Shown here in pieces: positions 27,268-35,985 of a stretch of 64,000 bases of DNA. A program made the position numbers and the translations under genes. The DNA lies in contig NZ_LZIR01000041.1 in the NCBI RefSeq assembly GCF_001667035.1, forward strand, positions 1 to 64,000. Direction: 5' to 3'. Below the pieces are notes generated by a model. The model ran no database searches and was not told the origin of the DNA. It saw nothing but the letters and a program-made list of their open reading frames with translations. Numbering within the stretch: position 1 is the first letter of the stretch; the number at the start of each line of letters is the position of its first letter. Source of the stretch: Mycobacterium sp. 852002-51057_SCH5723018 (GTDB lineage Bacteria > Actinomycetota > Actinomycetes > Mycobacteriales > Mycobacteriaceae).

Positions 27268-28563
27268 ATGGGAACCAGCGCGGCGCCGGCCATCACCGCG
27301 GCCACCTGGCCCGGGTGCCCGTCGCGCCTGCTCGGCGCTCACCCGGACACAAGGGAGAGCTACCAGGCTTACCGGGAGCAAGGCGGCTACCGTCGCCTTG
27401 CCGATCCGGACCAACTGCTCGGTGAAGTCGAACGCAGTGGGCTGCAGGGCCGGGGCGGCGCGGCCTTCCCGCTCGCGGTGAAGTTGCGCGCCGTGCGCGA
27501 CAACGGCCGTCTCGCCGGTGGCCCCGTTGTCGTCGCGAACGGTGAAGAGGGAGAACCGGCTTCGATCAAGGACCGCTGGTTGCTGCGGAACCGGCCCCAC
27601 CTCGTTCTCGACGGGCTGCGACTCGCGGCTGCGATGGTGGCGGCCAACCGGGCCTACGTCTACGTGTCAGACCCGGAATCTGCCCGCAGCGTCGAGATCG
27701 CGCTAACGGAACATCCGCTCGGCGACATCACGATTGAGGTGTTCAACGTCGCTGCCGGATACATCGCCGGTGAGGAGACCGCGGTCACCCGCGCGATCAA
27801 CGGCGGCCCGGTCAAGCCGACGGACAAGCCACCGCGGCCCTTCCAGAAGGGCGTCGGTGGGCGGCCCACCCTGGTGAGCAATGTGGAAACCCTGGCCAAC
27901 CTGCCCTACCTGCAGCGGCACGGCTCGGCGGAGTTCCGCTCGCTGGGCACGGCGTCCTCGCCCGGCACCTTCCTGGTGACGCTGACCGGGGCCGGTCGGC
28001 CGCCGGGGCTCTACGAGGTGCCGCACGGGCTGCCGTTCCGGGAACTGGTTGCCCTCCACGGGGTTTCGGCTGAGCGGGTCCAAGGCGCGCTGCTGGGCGG
28101 CTATTTCGCCGGGCTGCTCAACAGGAGCGTGCTGGACGCAACGTTGGATCACGAGACTTTCCGCGGCCTCGGCAGCGCCCTGGGCTGCGGTGCGATCGCG
28201 GTGATCGCCGACGAATGTACGGTGGCGGTCGCCGCGTCGGTACTGGCCTACTTCGACCGCGAGAACGCCGGCCAATGCGGTTCGTGCTTCAACGGCACCG
28301 CCGCGATGGCCGCCGCCGCCGGCGCGCTCCGCGATGGTGCCGCCACGACCGAGGACCTCGACCGGCTGCGGCGGTGGTCGGTGACGCTGCGCGGCCGCGG
28401 CGCCTGCGCGACGTTGGACGCCGCGGCCAACGTGGCGGGAAGCCTGCTCGACCAGTTCCCGCAAGCGGTGGCCCAGCACCTAGACAACGGCTGCGAGCTG
28501 TGCCGAGCCCAAATGTTCAGCGCCGAACGGCCTTACGAGGCGGAGGCGGTGGTGTACGCGTGA
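27268..28563 (+). CDS. NuoF-like NADH-binding flavoprotein, likely ferredoxin reductase
   Basis: This 431-residue protein resembles the 51-kDa NADH/FMN subunit of complex I. GLQGRGGAAFPLAVKL and ANGEEGEPASIKDR are the nucleotide-binding blocks, a YIAGEETA segment follows, and an SLBB-like region precedes the iron-sulphur tail. In NuoF the 4Fe-4S ligands are SCGxCxxC plus a distant Cys. Here they read NAGQCGSC (Ala334, Cys337, Cys340) plus Cys380, so one ligand is replaced by Ala. It overlaps a ferredoxin gene by GTGA and may feed it with electrons from NADH. I start it at the ATG at 27268 after GGAG. Confidence 0.88.
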   Translation: MGTSAAPAITAATWPGCPSRLLGAHPDTRESYQAYREQGGYRRLADPDQLLGEVERSGLQGRGGAAFPLAVKLRAVRDNGRLAGGPVVVANGEEGEPASIKDRWLLRNRPHLVLDGLRLAAAMVAANRAYVYVSDPESARSVEIALTEHPLGDITIEVFNVAAGYIAGEETAVTRAINGGPVKPTDKPPRPFQKGVGGRPTLVSNVETLANLPYLQRHGSAEFRSLGTASSPGTFLVTLTGAGRPPGLYEVPHGLPFRELVALHGVSAERVQGALLGGYFAGLLNRSVLDATLDHETFRGLGSALGCGAIAVIADECTVAVAASVLAYFDRENAGQCGSCFNGTAAMAAAAGALRDGAATTEDLDRLRRWSVTLRGRGACATLDAAANVAGSLLDQFPQAVAQHLDNGCELCRAQMFSAERPYEAEAVVYA

Positions 28564-28868
28564 CCGATGGCATGAAGATCCACCTCGACCGGACCCTCTG
28601 TGACGGCTTCGGCATCTGCGCAAAACACGCTCCCGGCTACTTCTCGCTCGACGACTGGGGCTACGCGTGTTTGATCGGGGACGGTGACGTCCCCGAGGCC
28701 GACCGCGGCGCGGTCATGCGCGCGCTGATGGATTGCCCGGTCCACGCCATCATGGAATTGAATGAACGCCGACCCGACGACGTGCCGCCGCCCCCAAGCG
28801 GCGAAGAAGATCCCGCCGCGCACCTCAAAACCGAGGCGAACGAAGCCGAGTGGGGCTTCACGCGTTGA
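28560..28868 (+). CDS. Small ferredoxin with C-terminal extension
   Basis: This 102-residue protein has the cluster pattern C-DG-F-GI-C and a later DCP, the single-cluster ferredoxin type. A Phe sits where His is common. About 35 polar, proline-rich residues extend beyond the fold. The GTG at 28560 overlaps the NuoF-like stop; an ATG at 28572 is an alternative. The direct fusion of operons suggests this ferredoxin is the immediate acceptor of the flavoprotein. No P450 lies next to it. Confidence 0.88.
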   Translation: MTDGMKIHLDRTLCDGFGICAKHAPGYFSLDDWGYACLIGDGDVPEADRGAVMRALMDCPVHAIMELNERRPDDVPPPPSGEEDPAAHLKTEANEAEWGFTR

Positions 28869-28950
28869 CCGCTCGTCGCTAGTTCTGGCGGTCTCGAAGG
28901 CATAAGCTGAAGCCAGCCAAGGTCGGGATAGTCCCTCAGGGAGGCCTGCC

Positions 28951-29271
28951 ATGAGACGGTTGGTTAGTCATCTGGCCGCCGTTATCGCGGTCGCGTTCGT
29001 GTCGATGGCGGTTGCGGTTATCGGGACGCCGGGTGTCAGCTCGGCGGAATGCGGCCCCAACATGTCATGGAATCCGACGACCAACGTGTGCAAACAGCCA
29101 CCGGCGCCGCCCGAGTGGTACAGACCTCCACCGCCATATGCGCCGGCATTTGCCCCATTGGATGTGCCGCCTCCTCCGCCAACGCCGTGGTGGGCACCGC
29201 AGGCCCCGGCGTGGAGTAACGGCTTTCAGCATTGGGGCGTTGTCATAGGCACCATCTGGGTGCCCATCTGA
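28951..29271 (+). CDS. Small secreted proline-rich protein
   Basis: This 106-residue protein has a signal peptide (cleavage near VSSA) and a short mature chain with two cysteines (ECGP, VCKQ) and proline/tryptophan-rich stretches (PPPPPTPWW). It starts at an ATG six bases after GGGAGG. Similar small exported proteins are common in mycobacteria; the function is unknown. Confidence 0.8.
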   Translation: MRRLVSHLAAVIAVAFVSMAVAVIGTPGVSSAECGPNMSWNPTTNVCKQPPAPPEWYRPPPPYAPAFAPLDVPPPPPTPWWAPQAPAWSNGFQHWGVVIGTIWVPI

Positions 29272-29595
29272 CGCCGGGACGTCTCCGCGCGTCGCTCAAC
29301 CCGATTGCATGACGGTCGCGGATTAGTCCGGTCGCAAGCCGTGTGACCGTGCGCGGGCGGGGCGGCTACTTCGCGTTCGAACCGAAGATCGATTGTTTCT
29401 TCTTGCCAATTATCGCGGCGAGGTTTCGTCATGAGTCGGGGATGAGGAGCGGCACTACAGTTTCCTAACAGGTTGATACCGATTGATACAGGGCAGTTTT
29501 GGGCCCAAATATTGATGCACTATGTGCCCAGTACACATTGTCGGCATAAAGATGCGGGGAACGTCCCGCACGTCCATGGCAAAACAGGGAGAACC
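29272..29595. other. 324-bp intergenic region before the MTB12-like gene
   Basis: No gene is supported here. The second half is AT-richer (AAATATTGATGCACTATG) and probably contains the promoter of the MTB12-like gene at 29596. No GAGAAT-box was seen. Confidence 0.4.
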
Positions 29596-30123
29596 ATGAA
29601 ATCCATGAAATCCATTGCCGTCAGCGCGGCTGCACTGGCCGTCGTTGGCGGTGGCGCCGCCGGGCTGGCATCCAGCGCATCGGGCATTGCCCCTGCGGAC
29701 CTGCCTCAGGTTCAACTGGCCTCAGTCGGCGCGCCGCTACCACAGGACCCGCCGCAACCCGCGTCGACAATGAACCTGCCGACCCCTGACCAGTTGACTG
29801 GCATCCTCAACGACCTTTCCAATCCGGGCGTGTCATATAGGACCAAAGATGGTCTCGTCGAAGGCGGCATCGGGTCGGGCGAGGGCCATCAGATGGATCA
29901 CGAGCTGAGAGTGGCCTACCGGAACGGGCAGCTCCCGTTGTCGTTCGTCGTCTCCAACATCCAACAGAACGGTCCGACTACGGTCATGTCCGACGTGGCT
30001 GTCTCGGGGCCAAAGTTGTCGGCACCGGTCACGAAGCCCCTCATGTTTGTCAATCAGAACGGTAACTGGGTGTTGTCGAGCCCTTCCGCGACCATGCTGG
30101 TGCAGGCCGTCGCCGGGCACTGA
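29596..30123 (+). CDS. mtb12: MTB12/CFP-2 family secreted antigen
   Basis: This 175-residue exported protein starts MKSMKSIAVSAAALAVVGG. The family blocks GAPLPQDP, LTGILNDLSNPGVSY, LVEGGIG, LPLSFVVSNIQ and VSGPKLSAPVTKPLMFVNQ follow. The match to the MTB12 (low-molecular-weight antigen) family is strong. The ATG at 29596 follows GGGAGA; the frame is open another 41 codons upstream, but that part lacks a signal peptide. The family is secreted and immunogenic, and its biochemical role is unclear. Confidence 0.93.
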   Translation: MKSMKSIAVSAAALAVVGGGAAGLASSASGIAPADLPQVQLASVGAPLPQDPPQPASTMNLPTPDQLTGILNDLSNPGVSYRTKDGLVEGGIGSGEGHQMDHELRVAYRNGQLPLSFVVSNIQQNGPTTVMSDVAVSGPKLSAPVTKPLMFVNQNGNWVLSSPSATMLVQAVAGH

Positions 30124-30482
30124 TTCCGGCTTTCCGCATGAGCAGCCGAACGTTGGCTGAAGTGGGGCGGGGCCCGCCCAACGCATTCGGAAATGGCATT
30201 TCGCGTGCAAGCCAGAAATCGACTGTATCTTCCTGTAGTGCAACAGGATCACCGCTTCCGGCTCCAGCGGCCAGCGTTGGCACCCTTCGTATGCGTCGCG
30301 CGAATTCGGCCCCTGTGGCGGCACGGCGGGGCCGAGCCCCGGGCAGGCTCTGGCCATCGTCGGGCGCTCCGGATCGGTCCCGGCAGATGCGCGGCCTAGA
30401 TCGCGCCTGCCTGAAAGTGATAACGTAATTCTCCGATTCGTACAACGGGCCTACCGCCGAGGCTCGACTTTCCGGAGGTGAC
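30124..30482. other. 359-bp intergenic region with a GAGAAT-box
   Basis: I see no credible gene; short open frames on both strands lack family features. Near its right end it carries a GAGAAT-like box (30419-30433), and the ribosome-binding site GGAGG lies just before the next gene. Confidence 0.45.
30419..30433. promoter_or_regulatory. GAGAAT-box (13/15 match) before the DUF35-thiolase operon
   Basis: GATAAC-GTA-ATTCTC has one perfect half-site and one with two changes. It lies 50 bp upstream of the start at 30483, the same distance range as the perfect boxes. Confidence 0.45.
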
Positions 30483-32147
30483 GTGTCAGCAGCACCGGGA
30501 CGTCCCCTTCCGATGGTCACCCTCGACAACGAGTTCTTTTGGACGTCCGGTGCCGACGGCACGCTGCGGCTGCAGGAATGCAGGCGCTGCGAGTCGCTGA
30601 TCCATCCGCCCGCACCGGTGTGCCGCTACTGCCGTTCCCGCGATATGGGTGTGCGCGCCGTCTCCGGTGTCGCGACGCTGGCCGGGTTCACCATCAACCA
30701 TCGGTTCAGCCTGCCGGGAATGCCGGCCCCGTACGTCGTCGCGCAGGTGGCGATCGCCGAAGATCTGCGCGTCCGGCTGACCACCAACATCGTTGAGTGC
30801 GATTTTGATCGACTCGAACTCGGTCAACAGGTGGAGGTCGTCTTCGAGCACATCGAGGACGTCTGGCTGCCGCTGTTTCGCCCCGTTGCGGACGCGCAGC
30901 CCGCTGCCCTGCCCGAAGACGAGATCGCGCCGGAGCGCTTCGGCGAACACATCAGGCCGATGCTGACCGCGGAGAAGTTCGAGGACAAAGTCGCGCTCAC
31001 CGGGATCGGGATGTCGCCGATCGGGCGCCGCCTGATGGAGCCGCCGCTGGCGCTGACGGTGCAAGCGTGTGAGGCGGCGATCGCGGATGCCGGGCTGACG
31101 TTCGCCGACATCGACGGCCTCTCAACATATCCCGGCGGCGGCAACCTCGGCGGGTTCGGCGAGGGCGGGGTCACCGCGCTGGAGGCGGCGCTGGGCGTAC
31201 GGCCGACCTGGCACAACGGCGGCATCGAGACGTTCGGCCCGGGCGGATCGGTGATCGCCGCGATGCTCGCGGTCGCCGGCGGCCTGGCCCGTCACGTGCT
31301 GTGCTTCCGGACCCTTTGGGAAGCGACCTTCAGCGAGCTGATGAAGCAGGGCAAGATCACCCCCTCCCATCTATCGGGGGGCCGAGCGCCTGGCTGGCAG
31401 TTCCCGTTCGGCGCCACGTCGGCGGCGCACACGCTGGCGATGAACGCGCAACGGCACTTCCACCGTTACGGCACAACGAAAGAGACGCTGGGCTGGATCG
31501 CGCTGAACCAGCGCGCCAACGCCGAGCTCAACCCCACCGCCGTCTATCGCAGTCCGATGACGATGGACGACTACCTGGGCGCGCGGCCCATCACCACACC
31601 GTTCGGCCTCTACGACTGCGACGTGCCGTGCGACGGCGCGATCGCCGTCATCGTGTCCGCCTCTGACGCCGCCCGCGACCTAGCCAAACCGCCCGTGCTG
31701 GTGGAGGCGGTGGGCACCCAGATCGTCGAGCGGATCGACTGGGACCAAAGCACTCTCACCCACGAGCCGCAGGTACTCGGTCAGGCCGCGCACGTGTGGA
31801 CGCGCACCGAGCTGCGACCCACCGACGTCGACGTCGCCGAACTCTACGACGGGTTCACCATGAACTGCCTGTCCTGGATCGAGGCGCTGGGCTTCTGCGG
31901 AATCGGTGAGGCCAAGGATTTCCTGGACGGGGGCAAGAACATCGCCCGCGACGGCCAGCTGCCGCTCAACACCCACGGCGGCCAGCTGTCGCACGGCCGC
32001 ACGCACGGCATGGGCCTGCTGCACGAGGCTGTTAGCCAGCTGCGCGGGGAGGCCGGTGACCGCCAGGTCGCCGGCGCCCGCGTCGGCGTGGTCAGCAGCG
32101 GCGGCCTCACGCCCAGCGGGGTGCTGCTGCTGCGGGCCGACGCATGA
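30483..32147 (+). CDS. DUF35 (OB-fold/Zn) - thiolase-like fusion protein
   Basis: This 554-residue two-domain protein begins with a DUF35 domain (about residues 10-140) carrying a zinc-ribbon C33-x2-C36-x10-C47-x2-C50 and an OB fold. A thiolase-fold domain (about 168-554) follows, starting KVALTGIGMSPIGRR and ending with LPLNTHGGQLSHGRTHGMG. In steroid side-chain breakdown, a DUF35 partner and the thiolase-like Ltp2 form a retro-aldolase complex as separate chains; here they are fused. The usual thiolase nucleophilic Cys context is absent, so aldol cleavage is more likely than thiolysis. It is the first gene of a four-gene operon. Confidence 0.9.
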   Translation: MSAAPGRPLPMVTLDNEFFWTSGADGTLRLQECRRCESLIHPPAPVCRYCRSRDMGVRAVSGVATLAGFTINHRFSLPGMPAPYVVAQVAIAEDLRVRLTTNIVECDFDRLELGQQVEVVFEHIEDVWLPLFRPVADAQPAALPEDEIAPERFGEHIRPMLTAEKFEDKVALTGIGMSPIGRRLMEPPLALTVQACEAAIADAGLTFADIDGLSTYPGGGNLGGFGEGGVTALEAALGVRPTWHNGGIETFGPGGSVIAAMLAVAGGLARHVLCFRTLWEATFSELMKQGKITPSHLSGGRAPGWQFPFGATSAAHTLAMNAQRHFHRYGTTKETLGWIALNQRANAELNPTAVYRSPMTMDDYLGARPITTPFGLYDCDVPCDGAIAVIVSASDAARDLAKPPVLVEAVGTQIVERIDWDQSTLTHEPQVLGQAAHVWTRTELRPTDVDVAELYDGFTMNCLSWIEALGFCGIGEAKDFLDGGKNIARDGQLPLNTHGGQLSHGRTHGMGLLHEAVSQLRGEAGDRQVAGARVGVVSSGGLTPSGVLLLRADA

Positions 32148-33037
32148 TCACCGTTCGCCCGCGGGTGGTGATCGTCGACGGCGTCCCGATGTCGGCGTTG
32201 GTCGCCGAGGCCCCCGAACCCAAGGCCGTGATCGTGGCGATCCACGGCGGAGGCACCACCGCCATCTATTTCGACTGCCCGGGCCACCCTTCCTACTCGC
32301 TGTTAAGGGCCGGCGCCGCAGCGGGATTCACGGTGGTGGCGCTCGACCGGCCCGGCTACGGCAGCTCCGCTCCCTATCCCGAGGCGATGGCCACACCCCA
32401 GCAGCGGGTCGGCCTCGCCTACGGGGCGGTCGATCGCGTTCTCGGGGAACGCCCGCGCGGCGCGGGACTGTTCCTGATGGCCCATTCGGGCGGGTGCGAA
32501 CTGGCGGTGCGGATGGGCGCTGACGAGCGCGGCGCGGATCTGCTGGGCATCGAACTGTCGGGTACCGGCCGCCGCTATCACCCCGCGGCGCGGGAAATCC
32601 TGAAAACGGCGACCCGGGAACGCCGGCCGGCGGGGTTGCGCGAGCTGTTGTGGCACCCGGAGCGGGTTTACCCGCCCGAGGTCCTCAGCGGGGCCACTAT
32701 TTATCCGGGAGCCCCCTCGTACGAGGACCAGATGGTGTCGAACTGGGCCCGTCAAGACTTCCCGGCGCTCGCGCCGGCCATCGGCGTGCCGGTCCAGTTC
32801 AGCATCGCCGAGCACGAAAGGGTTTGGCAGACGGATGATTCGGCGTTGACCGAGATCGCCTCCCTGTTCTCCGGCACGCCGCGGTTCAGCGTCAACCGCC
32901 AACCGGGGGCCGGACACAATATCAGCCTCGGCCACACCGCCGCGGATTACCACTCGAAGGTCTTCTCGTTCGCGGATGCATGCGTGGCCTCTCGCGCGAA
33001 TCCCGTTGATCCACAGGATGATTTGGAGGCCGGGTGA
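32144..33037 (+). CDS. Alpha/beta-fold hydrolase
   Basis: This 297-residue hydrolase has an HGGGT oxyanion motif (residues 34-38), a LDRPGYGSS strand end, a nucleophile elbow AHSGG (Ser115) and a late His in GAGHNISLG. Its ATG overlaps the fusion gene's stop (ATGA) and its stop overlaps the next start (GTGA). It probably hydrolyses an ester, thioester or lactone product of the preceding step. Confidence 0.9.
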   Translation: MITVRPRVVIVDGVPMSALVAEAPEPKAVIVAIHGGGTTAIYFDCPGHPSYSLLRAGAAAGFTVVALDRPGYGSSAPYPEAMATPQQRVGLAYGAVDRVLGERPRGAGLFLMAHSGGCELAVRMGADERGADLLGIELSGTGRRYHPAAREILKTATRERRPAGLRELLWHPERVYPPEVLSGATIYPGAPSYEDQMVSNWARQDFPALAPAIGVPVQFSIAEHERVWQTDDSALTEIASLFSGTPRFSVNRQPGAGHNISLGHTAADYHSKVFSFADACVASRANPVDPQDDLEAG

Positions 33038-33849
33038 AAGTCGGATTCATCGGGCTGGGAAGTCAGGGCGCCCCCATGGCGCGGCGGATCGTCGAAGCCG
33101 GCTACCAGACGACACTGTGGGCGCGCAGACCCGCGACGCTCGAGCCGTTCGCCGACACCGCGGCGAAGGTCGCCGAGTCACCGGCCGAACTGGCCGCGGA
33201 CTGCGACGTGGTCTGCCTGTGCGTCGTCGGCGATGCCGACATCCAGCAAATCACCAGCGGTGACCACGGGCTGCTGGCCTCGATGAAACCCGGCGGCGTC
33301 ATCGCCGTGCACAGCACCGTACACCCCAACACCTGCCGCCAGCTCGCGGAAACCGCTCGTGCCCACGGTGTTTCGGTCATCGATGCCCCGGTGAGCGGGG
33401 GTGGCCCGGCGGCATCAGAAGGCCGCCTGCTGGTGATGGTCGGTGGCGACGCCGACGTCGTGGAACGCTGCCGTCCGGTCTTTGCAACCTACGCCGACCC
33501 GATCGTTCACCTCGGCGAGCTGGGCTCGGGGCAAACCACCAAGCTGCTCAACAACCTGCTGTTCACCGCCAACCTGGGCACCGCGGCCACCGCCTTGTCG
33601 CTGGCCAATGCGCTGGGCGTCTCCCCGGATCGTTTCACCGAAGTCGCCTCCCGCGGCAGCGCGAACAGCTTCGCGCTCAACGCTCTTGGCGGGATCGGCG
33701 GCCTGGAGCGGCTGGCCGGTCTGGCGGGGACGCTGCTGCAAAAGGATGTCCGGTTGATCGTCGAACTCGCCGAGCAGGCCAAGGCCCGCGGCGGTGCCGT
33801 GCTGGATGCGGCCGACGCCACGCTGGCCTTGATGGGCCATTCCCGATGA
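33034..33849 (+). CDS. 3-hydroxyisobutyrate dehydrogenase-like oxidoreductase
   Basis: This 271-residue beta-hydroxyacid dehydrogenase has GFIGLGSQG for NAD(P) binding, DAPVSGGGP and the catalytic Lys in TTKLLNN (about Lys170). It starts at a GTG overlapping the hydrolase stop. A second member follows after seven bases, so the two are tandem paralogues that may form a heteromer or act on different hydroxy acids. Confidence 0.9.
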   Translation: MKVGFIGLGSQGAPMARRIVEAGYQTTLWARRPATLEPFADTAAKVAESPAELAADCDVVCLCVVGDADIQQITSGDHGLLASMKPGGVIAVHSTVHPNTCRQLAETARAHGVSVIDAPVSGGGPAASEGRLLVMVGGDADVVERCRPVFATYADPIVHLGELGSGQTTKLLNNLLFTANLGTAATALSLANALGVSPDRFTEVASRGSANSFALNALGGIGGLERLAGLAGTLLQKDVRLIVELAEQAKARGGAVLDAADATLALMGHSR

Positions 33850-33856
33850 AGGCCCA

Positions 33857-34669
33857 GTGAAAGTCGGGTTCGTCGGCGCGGGCCGGATGGGACGCCCGAT
33901 GGTGGCGCACCTGGTCGAGGGCGGGCACGAGGTCCGAGCCTTAGGGCGAACCGCCGAGTCGCGGCAGCAACTCGAACGGCTGGGCGCTCGAGCGGTGAGC
34001 CAGGTTGCAGCCGCCGGCGCGCGGGCCGACGTCGTGGTGCTCTGTGTGTTCACGGATCAGCAGGTGCGTGAGGTCTGCCTGGACGGCACCCTGCTGGCCA
34101 CGATGCCGCCCGGGTCGACGTTGGTGGTGCACACCACCGCGAGCCCGAAAACCATCGAGGCCGTCGCCGCCCGCGCCCTGCACCTCGACGTGGTCGACGC
34201 GCCGGTCAGCGGCGGCCCGCACGACGTCGCGGCCGGCAGCCTGACGCTGTTCGTGGGGGGCGGCGACGATGCCGTGGCACGAGTGCGCCCGGTGCTGGAC
34301 TGCTACGGCGATCCGGTACTGCCCGTCGGGCCGCTCGGCGCCGGGCAAAGGGTCAAACTGGTCAATAACGCGCTGTTCGCGGGCCACATCGGGCTGCTTG
34401 CCGAAGCGATCCGGCTGGGCCAGCGGCTCGGCGTGCCGGAGTCGACCCTGCTGGCCGCCCTACCGCAGGGCAGCGCAGCCAGCCGGGCGCTGAACATCCT
34501 CGCGGCGCGCGGGTCCCTCGCGTCGTTCATTGCGGTCACCGGCGAATTCGTCGGCAAGGACGTCGCCGTGGTTCGCGCGATGGCCGAGGAACTCGGCAGC
34601 GACCTGGGTGCGCTGAACGACGTCATCGAGGTCATCGACCCCGTAACAGAGAGAGCCGGGAGGGTATGA
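33857..34669 (+). CDS. 3-hydroxyisobutyrate dehydrogenase-like oxidoreductase, tandem copy
   Basis: This 270-residue paralogue of the preceding protein has GFVGAGRMG, DAPVSGGPHD and RVKLVNNALF with Lys at about 167. The start is GTG. It is the last gene of the operon; a 113-bp gap with a palindrome separates it from the next P450. Confidence 0.9.
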   Translation: MKVGFVGAGRMGRPMVAHLVEGGHEVRALGRTAESRQQLERLGARAVSQVAAAGARADVVVLCVFTDQQVREVCLDGTLLATMPPGSTLVVHTTASPKTIEAVAARALHLDVVDAPVSGGPHDVAAGSLTLFVGGGDDAVARVRPVLDCYGDPVLPVGPLGAGQRVKLVNNALFAGHIGLLAEAIRLGQRLGVPESTLLAALPQGSAASRALNILAARGSLASFIAVTGEFVGKDVAVVRAMAEELGSDLGALNDVIEVIDPVTERAGRV

Positions 34670-34719
34670 AATGGCGCCGCTTTGGTCTTTTCGGCCCGCC
34701 ACGAAAGCGCTACCGTTAG

Positions 34720-34747
34720 CGTTACAGTGAGGCAATCCACTGTAACG
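34720..34747. promoter_or_regulatory. Perfect 10-bp inverted repeat before P450-ferredoxin
   Basis: The arms CGTTACAGTG (34720-34729) and CACTGTAACG (34738-34747) flank an 8-bp spacer, 35 bp upstream of the P450 start. A second, overlapping pairing of ACCGTTA (34712-34718) with TAACGGT (34743-34749) is possible. The position and shape fit a repressor operator on the P450 promoter. It is unrelated to the GAGAAT-box. Confidence 0.65.
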
Positions 34748-34782
34748 GTTCCAGCCCGCACCTCGCCCGCCAGGAGTGTCCT

Positions 34783-35985
34783 ATGACCAAATCGAAGCTG
34801 GTCTTCGATCCGTTCTCCGAGGAATTCTTCAACGGCGCCTGGGAGACGTACCGGCGAATGCAGGAAGAAGCTCCCGTTTACTACAGCGAGGAGTACGACT
34901 TCTACGCGCTAACTCGCCACGTTGACGTCGCAGCGGGCCTCAAGGACTTCGAAACGTATTCGTCGGCCTACGGCATCGACTTGTCGATGGTGCGGTCCGG
35001 GCAACAGCCGCCGCAGTCGATCATCTTCATGGACCCCCCCGATCATCGGCACATGCGAAGCCTGCTCAACAAAGTCTTCACCCCCCGTGCCATCCAGTCC
35101 CAGAAGCAGATGGTCACCGAAAAGATCGAGAAGTACCTCGGCGCGGCCGACCCGGATCGGTTCGACGCCGTGCAGGACTTCTCCGGCCCCTTCCCGGTCG
35201 AGGTGATCACGACGATGCTGGGAGTGCCGGAGGAGCACGCACAGCAGATCCGCCACTGGATCGATGAGTCATTGACCCGCGCGCCCGGGCAGGTCGAAGT
35301 CGGCGAGTCGGGTATGCAGGCCAACATCAACATCGCGATGCTTTACTACGACCTCGTCAAGCAACGCCGCGATCAGCCGCGTGACGACCTGTTCACCAAG
35401 CTCCTCGAGGCGGAGCTGGAATGCGAGAACGGGGAGAAGCGGAATCTCGACGACCTCGAGATTGCCGGCTTTTCAACGCTGTTGGGCGGCGCCGGCGCCG
35501 AGACCGTCACCAAGCTGGTCGGCAATGCGCCGGTGGTGTTCGCACGCTTTCCCGACCAGTGGCAGAAGCTGCTCGACGACCGCAGCAAGATCCCCGCGGC
35601 CGTCGAAGAGCTGTTGCGCTACGAGGCACCGTCGCAATATCAGGTCCGTCGCTCGATGAAGGACGTCCATCTGCACGGCGTCACGATTCCGGCCGGAAAG
35701 CCGATTTTCCTCATCAACGGTGCGGCCAATCGCGATCCCGACGCGTGGACGAATCCGGACAAATTCGACGTCGACCGCGACCGGACCGAAGCTCTGAACA
35801 TGGGATTTGGCTACGGGATTCACAGCTGCCTCGGTGCAGCGCTGGCCCGCATGGAGAGCGCGCTCGCGCTGGAGAAGCTGCTTGACTTCATGCCCCGCTA
35901 CGAGGTGGACTGGGACGGCTGCGAACGCGTCCATATGCAAAACGTCATGGGGTGGAAGCACGTACCGGTGAAGGTGCTGAGATGA
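34783..35985 (+). CDS. Cytochrome P450
   Basis: This 400-residue P450 has the haem loop MGFGYGIHSCLG (axial Cys at about 349), an I-helix GGAGAET with Glu in the acid position, and an E-x2-R in EELLR. ANRDPDAW and the other family blocks are intact. Its stop overlaps the ferredoxin start as ATGA, so the pair is co-translated. It has its own palindrome upstream rather than a GAGAAT-box, suggesting separate induction. Confidence 0.94.
   Translation: MTKSKLVFDPFSEEFFNGAWETYRRMQEEAPVYYSEEYDFYALTRHVDVAAGLKDFETYSSAYGIDLSMVRSGQQPPQSIIFMDPPDHRHMRSLLNKVFTPRAIQSQKQMVTEKIEKYLGAADPDRFDAVQDFSGPFPVEVITTMLGVPEEHAQQIRHWIDESLTRAPGQVEVGESGMQANINIAMLYYDLVKQRRDQPRDDLFTKLLEAELECENGEKRNLDDLEIAGFSTLLGGAGAETVTKLVGNAPVVFARFPDQWQKLLDDRSKIPAAVEELLRYEAPSQYQVRRSMKDVHLHGVTIPAGKPIFLINGAANRDPDAWTNPDKFDVDRDRTEALNMGFGYGIHSCLGAALARMESALALEKLLDFMPRYEVDWDGCERVHMQNVMGWKHVPVKVLR

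Noticed and set aside
30138..30428. A 96-codon plus-strand frame between the MTB12 gene and the DUF35-thiolase gene
   Set aside because: It is Ser/Arg/Ala-rich with no motif, and it overlaps a box-like repressor site.
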